Shown: positions 61,199 to 64,000 of the stretch, in pieces | Layout of the letters: the number at the start of each line of letters is the position of its first letter | Numbering within the stretch: position 1 is the first letter of the stretch | DNA from: Cylicocyclus nassatus | Lineage: Eukaryota > Nematoda > Chromadorea > Rhabditida > Strongylidae | Assembly: GCA_958299035.1 (NCBI GenBank) | Contig: CATQJL010000112.1 | Coordinates: 49,248,941 to 49,312,940 of the forward strand | Length of the DNA: 64,000 nt | Direction: 5' to 3' | Notes under the pieces: generated by a model | Database searches by the model: none | Seen by the model: the letters and a program-made list of their open reading frames with translations, nothing else | What the model was told of the DNA's origin: nothing | Program-made: the position numbers and the translations under genes

Positions 61199-62212
61199 TT
61201 AGGTCGTTTTAAAAGTAATTTCGCTTTTTTCAAACGGGCGCCACTTTTGATGGAACAAAGATTTCCAAGAGATCTTGGAAGCATTCGATGCAGAATTTCA
61301 TTCTCTTTCCAAAAGTTATGAAATTTTTGCAAAACAGTCGATGAGCTTTGAGAAAATAACCAAAATCGGCGACCTATGCTTTTTGACATGGTCAAGTTTC
61401 ACGATTTTTCAAAACTTTCATATCAATCCTTAGAAGAAGTTCAAGTAACGCTTCGAAAGAGTAAACCTCACAGAATACAGCACTACTTTTTTCTCTTTCT
61501 CGTAGCTCACCGTAATTTTTTAAAAGATTTTCTGACAGAACCATTGGATTTTGGCAGGCCCACCTCAGCCACAATCGCATCAAATATCATAATTTTTCGG
61601 AATTTGAGACTACCAAGATGGTACTATGAATTAGTATTAATTTTACAAAGCAAGTGAAGGTTTACGGGTTCGAAATATCAAATTTCAAGTTTTTCGGGTA
61701 CAGCCTCGGGCTCGCTAAAAAAATGAGTTATGATGATTTCTCCCTGGAAACTAAACGAATCGGAAACAAAAAACACCGTTAGAAAGGGGAGAAAATGCTG
61801 CATCGAATATTGCCCTAACTGCTTTTCTTTTGATGTTCTACGAGGATTTAGCTGCCCAAGTTTGGAAATCGGTAGCATCACTTAAAATTCTGTTAAAAAT
61901 GTATGACAAGCTATGGAAAGGAGAAAAAAGTAGCACTGTATTCTATGAGGTTTGCTCTATCGAATCGTTACTTGAGCTCCTTCTGAGGATGATACGAAAG
62001 TTTTAAAAAATCGTGAAACTTGACCATCTCAAAAAAGGCCGCAGATTTTGGTTATTTTCTGAAAGCTAGTTGACCGCTTTGCAGCCTTTTCATAACCATT
62101 ATAAGGAGGATGAAATGCTGCATCGAATGCTTTCAAGATCTTTTAGAAATCTTTGTTCCATCATATGTGGCGCCCGTTTGAAAAAAGCGAAATTACTTTC
62201 GGAATGACCTAA
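61199..62212. mobile_element. Chain MITE 8: TTAGGTCGTTTTAAAAG type
   Basis: It starts TTAGGTCGTTTTAAAAGTAA and ends TACTTTCGGAATGACCTAA, flanked by TA. It is the same family as MITE 5; both carry CAAACGGGC and TGATGGAACAAAG near the ends. ATTCGATGCAGAATTTC lies about 83 bp in. Internal AAGAGTAAACCTC and its inverse form part of the palindrome. No transposase is present. Confidence 0.87.
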
Positions 62213-62220
62213 TATATATA

Positions 62221-62956
62221 TTAAGTTGTCCCGAAAGTTCGTTCGCACCATTTTCAAAAAATCATAACTTCTTTGCCTCATAACGATTTTGCGCAGTTTG
62301 AATTTTATCAGAAAGCGTAAGGCATGTAGTTTCCAAAAGCTCCCTGGGGAGCTTTCGACATGCTCGTATGGCAGAGATAAAAATGAAAGAACGAAAACAT
62401 CCGAAATTCGGAATTTTTGAGCAAAAATGCTAAAAATTCAGAAACGGCGCGATTAAATACAGAAAAGCCATTATCCTAATTTCTCTTATATTTGATTACT
62501 GACTGAGTTAAGTTTGGGCTGATCGAGCTCTTCTTTCAAAAGTTATGATTTTTTGAAATAAAATGCCGGAAAATCAATTTCCTAAGAATTACTTCGAAAT
62601 TGATTTTTCGGCATTCTATTTCAAAAAATCATAACTTTTGAAAGAAGAGCTCGATCAGCCCAGACTTAACTCAGTTAGTAATCAAGTATAGGAAAAATTA
62701 GGATAATGGCTTTTCTGGATTTTGTCGCGCAGTTTCTAGATTTCTAGAATTTTCGCTCAAAAATTCGAAATTTCGGATGTTTTCGTTCTTTCATTTTTAT
62801 CTCTGCCATATGAGCATGTCAAAAGCTCCCCAGAGAGCTTTTGGAAACCACATGTTTTACGCTTTCTAATAAAATTTAGATTGCTCAAAACGGTTGTGAT
62901 GCAAAGAAGTTATGATTTTTTGAAAATGGTGCGAACGAACTTTCGGAACAACCTAA
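62221..62956. mobile_element. Chain MITE 9: TTAAGTTGTCCCGAAAG type
   Basis: The left end TTAAGTTGTCCCGAAAGTTC pairs with the right end GAACTTTCGGAACAACCTAA. It is a near-perfect palindrome of 736 bp whose centre (62550-62630) includes TTTTGAAATAAAATGCCG and its inverse. It is related to MITE 2. TATCAGAAAGCG lies about 85 bp in. Flanked by TA. Confidence 0.88.
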
Positions 62957-62960
62957 TATA

Positions 62961-63891
62961 CAGGGTGTCCGTAAAAAATGAGCCTACTGTTTGATTGTGA
63001 ATAACTCTCTTCTAACAAAGTCTTTTGAGAAGCTTTAGGCGCCATTTTGTAGAGCTGGCTTTAACTTAAATTTACTGTATAGAGCAAATCGCCGATCTCT
63101 CATTCTTACTGTAGGATTACGGTAGAAACTTTGAACTCATTTTCGTTCCTTTTTAAATCCTTAGGTGCTGTATCTTGAAGTATACGGGGGATAGGATGTG
63201 CAAGAAACTCATAATTGTGGTTAAGATGATGCTCTTAATTATCTTCAACAATGAGTTTTCTCGGCGGCAAAGGGATGTCAGCTATGCCTAGAAAACAGCG
63301 GAGGACACTTCGAACACCTGCGTTAGATGACAGCTTTTAGTATGCGATAGGTTAGCAAGAATCCACAATTTTGTGGGCATTGTTAGTTTAGATAAGTTTT
63401 TCGTAAATTTAATTTCTGTAAAATTGTGAAGTTTGCTTTTTTTCTGGATAAACTTTGTCTTGTTGATTTGGAAAATTTCTTGAGATTAGAAGGGACGCCT
63501 TCATTGTCTGTAATAGTGATTGGCTTTTTTTCGCGTATTTTTTGAGTTAAGCGAAGGTGCAGTATGCACAGTACGCATACCGTAATTTTTATCGACAAAG
63601 TACGGTAATGGGGATGTTGCAATTAGAGTCAGCATCCTCAAGAACCTTATGAACTTTCTCAGAATTTTTGTTTTTTTTTCGCAAGAGTTTTCTGGCTGTG
63701 AAAGGCTGAAAATGAGTTCAAAGTTTCTACCGTAATCCTACAGTAAGAATGAGAGATCGGCGATTCGCTCTATACAGTAAATTTAAGTTAAAGCCAGCTC
63801 TACAAAATGGCGCCTAAAGCTTCTCGAAAGACTTTGTTAAAAGAGAGTTATTCACAATCAAACAGTAGGCACATTTTTTACGGACACCCTG
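62961..63891. mobile_element. Chain MITE 10: CAGGGTGTCCGTAAAAAATG type
   Basis: The ends CAGGGTGTCCGTAAAAAATG and its complement are flanked by TA. GCCATTTTGTAGAGCTGGC lies 80 bp in, and TACTGTAGGATTACGGTAG lies near 63108 with an inverse copy near 63730. It is 931 bp, longer than the other members of its type because of extra sequence in the middle. Confidence 0.88.
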
Positions 63892-63897
63892 TATATA

Positions 63898-64000
63898 CAG
63901 GGTGTCCCAAAAAAATGTTAACACTGTTTGATCGTTAATAACTCCCTTGATTTCAAGTCTTTTGCCGAGCTTTAGGTACCATTTTGTAGAGCGGGGATAA
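63898..64000. mobile_element. Chain MITE 11: CAGGGTGTCCC type, cut by the window end
   Basis: It begins CAGGGTGTCCCAAAAAAATG after TA, closely like MITE 4, and reaches TACCATTTTGTAGAGC about 79 bp in. Only the first 103 bp are visible. Confidence 0.85.

Overview
The window looks like repeat-dominated eukaryotic DNA, most likely from a nematode. That assignment is inference: it rests on the types of mobile element present (a Penelope-like element with a GIY-YIG domain, an LTR element with a BEL/Pao-like gag, and many TA-flanked mariner-like MITEs), and no host gene confirms it. I found no convincing complete host protein-coding gene, tRNA, rRNA or CRISPR array. The only long intact coding frame is a retrotransposon gag on the minus strand (53194-54858).

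Layout. 1-8.3 kb: a decayed Penelope-like retroelement (hammerhead-like motif near 450, reverse transcriptase remnant 1033-1899, GIY-YIG remnant 2060-2246), a palindromic dispersed repeat, a 0.7 kb foldback and a 186-bp TG microsatellite. 8.3-11.4 kb: a large inverted repeat built of degenerate minisatellite, with a 982-bp non-autonomous hAT element (exact 8-bp target duplication) in its loop. 11384-11936: a 500-N gap with the same library PCR adapter facing inward on both sides, so the two flanks are not proven neighbours. 11937-35024: a 23-kb head-to-tail satellite array with three monomer lengths (about 143, 154 and 175 bp) arranged in higher-order repeats of about 1.46, 1.61, 2.69 and 2.71 kb. 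35-45.3 kb: sparse DNA with two mariner-like palindromic MITEs, a second hAT element (852 bp, exact 8-bp duplication) and small hairpins. 45.6-64 kb: a chain of at least eleven palindromic MITEs from four families, each joined to the next by only TA-rich spacers, interrupted by one recently inserted LTR retrotransposon (51426-61180).

How the parts relate. The LTR element has two 848-bp LTRs that differ at only two positions I could see. A 5-bp duplication (CTAAT) formed when it landed in the TA spacer after MITE 7, so it is younger than the chain. It lies on the minus strand: a TGG-starting primer-binding site abuts the right-hand LTR. Its gag-like ORF is unusually far from the 5' LTR (about 5.5 kb), sits 34 nt after a strong 3' splice site, and no pol is recognisable, so it is probably non-autonomous. 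The MITE families have different ends but share a subterminal motif resembling ATTCGATAGAGC about 80-86 bp from their ends. The clearest candidates for something undescribed are this shared motif with the TA-joined chain, and the gag-only, spliced-leader architecture of the LTR element.
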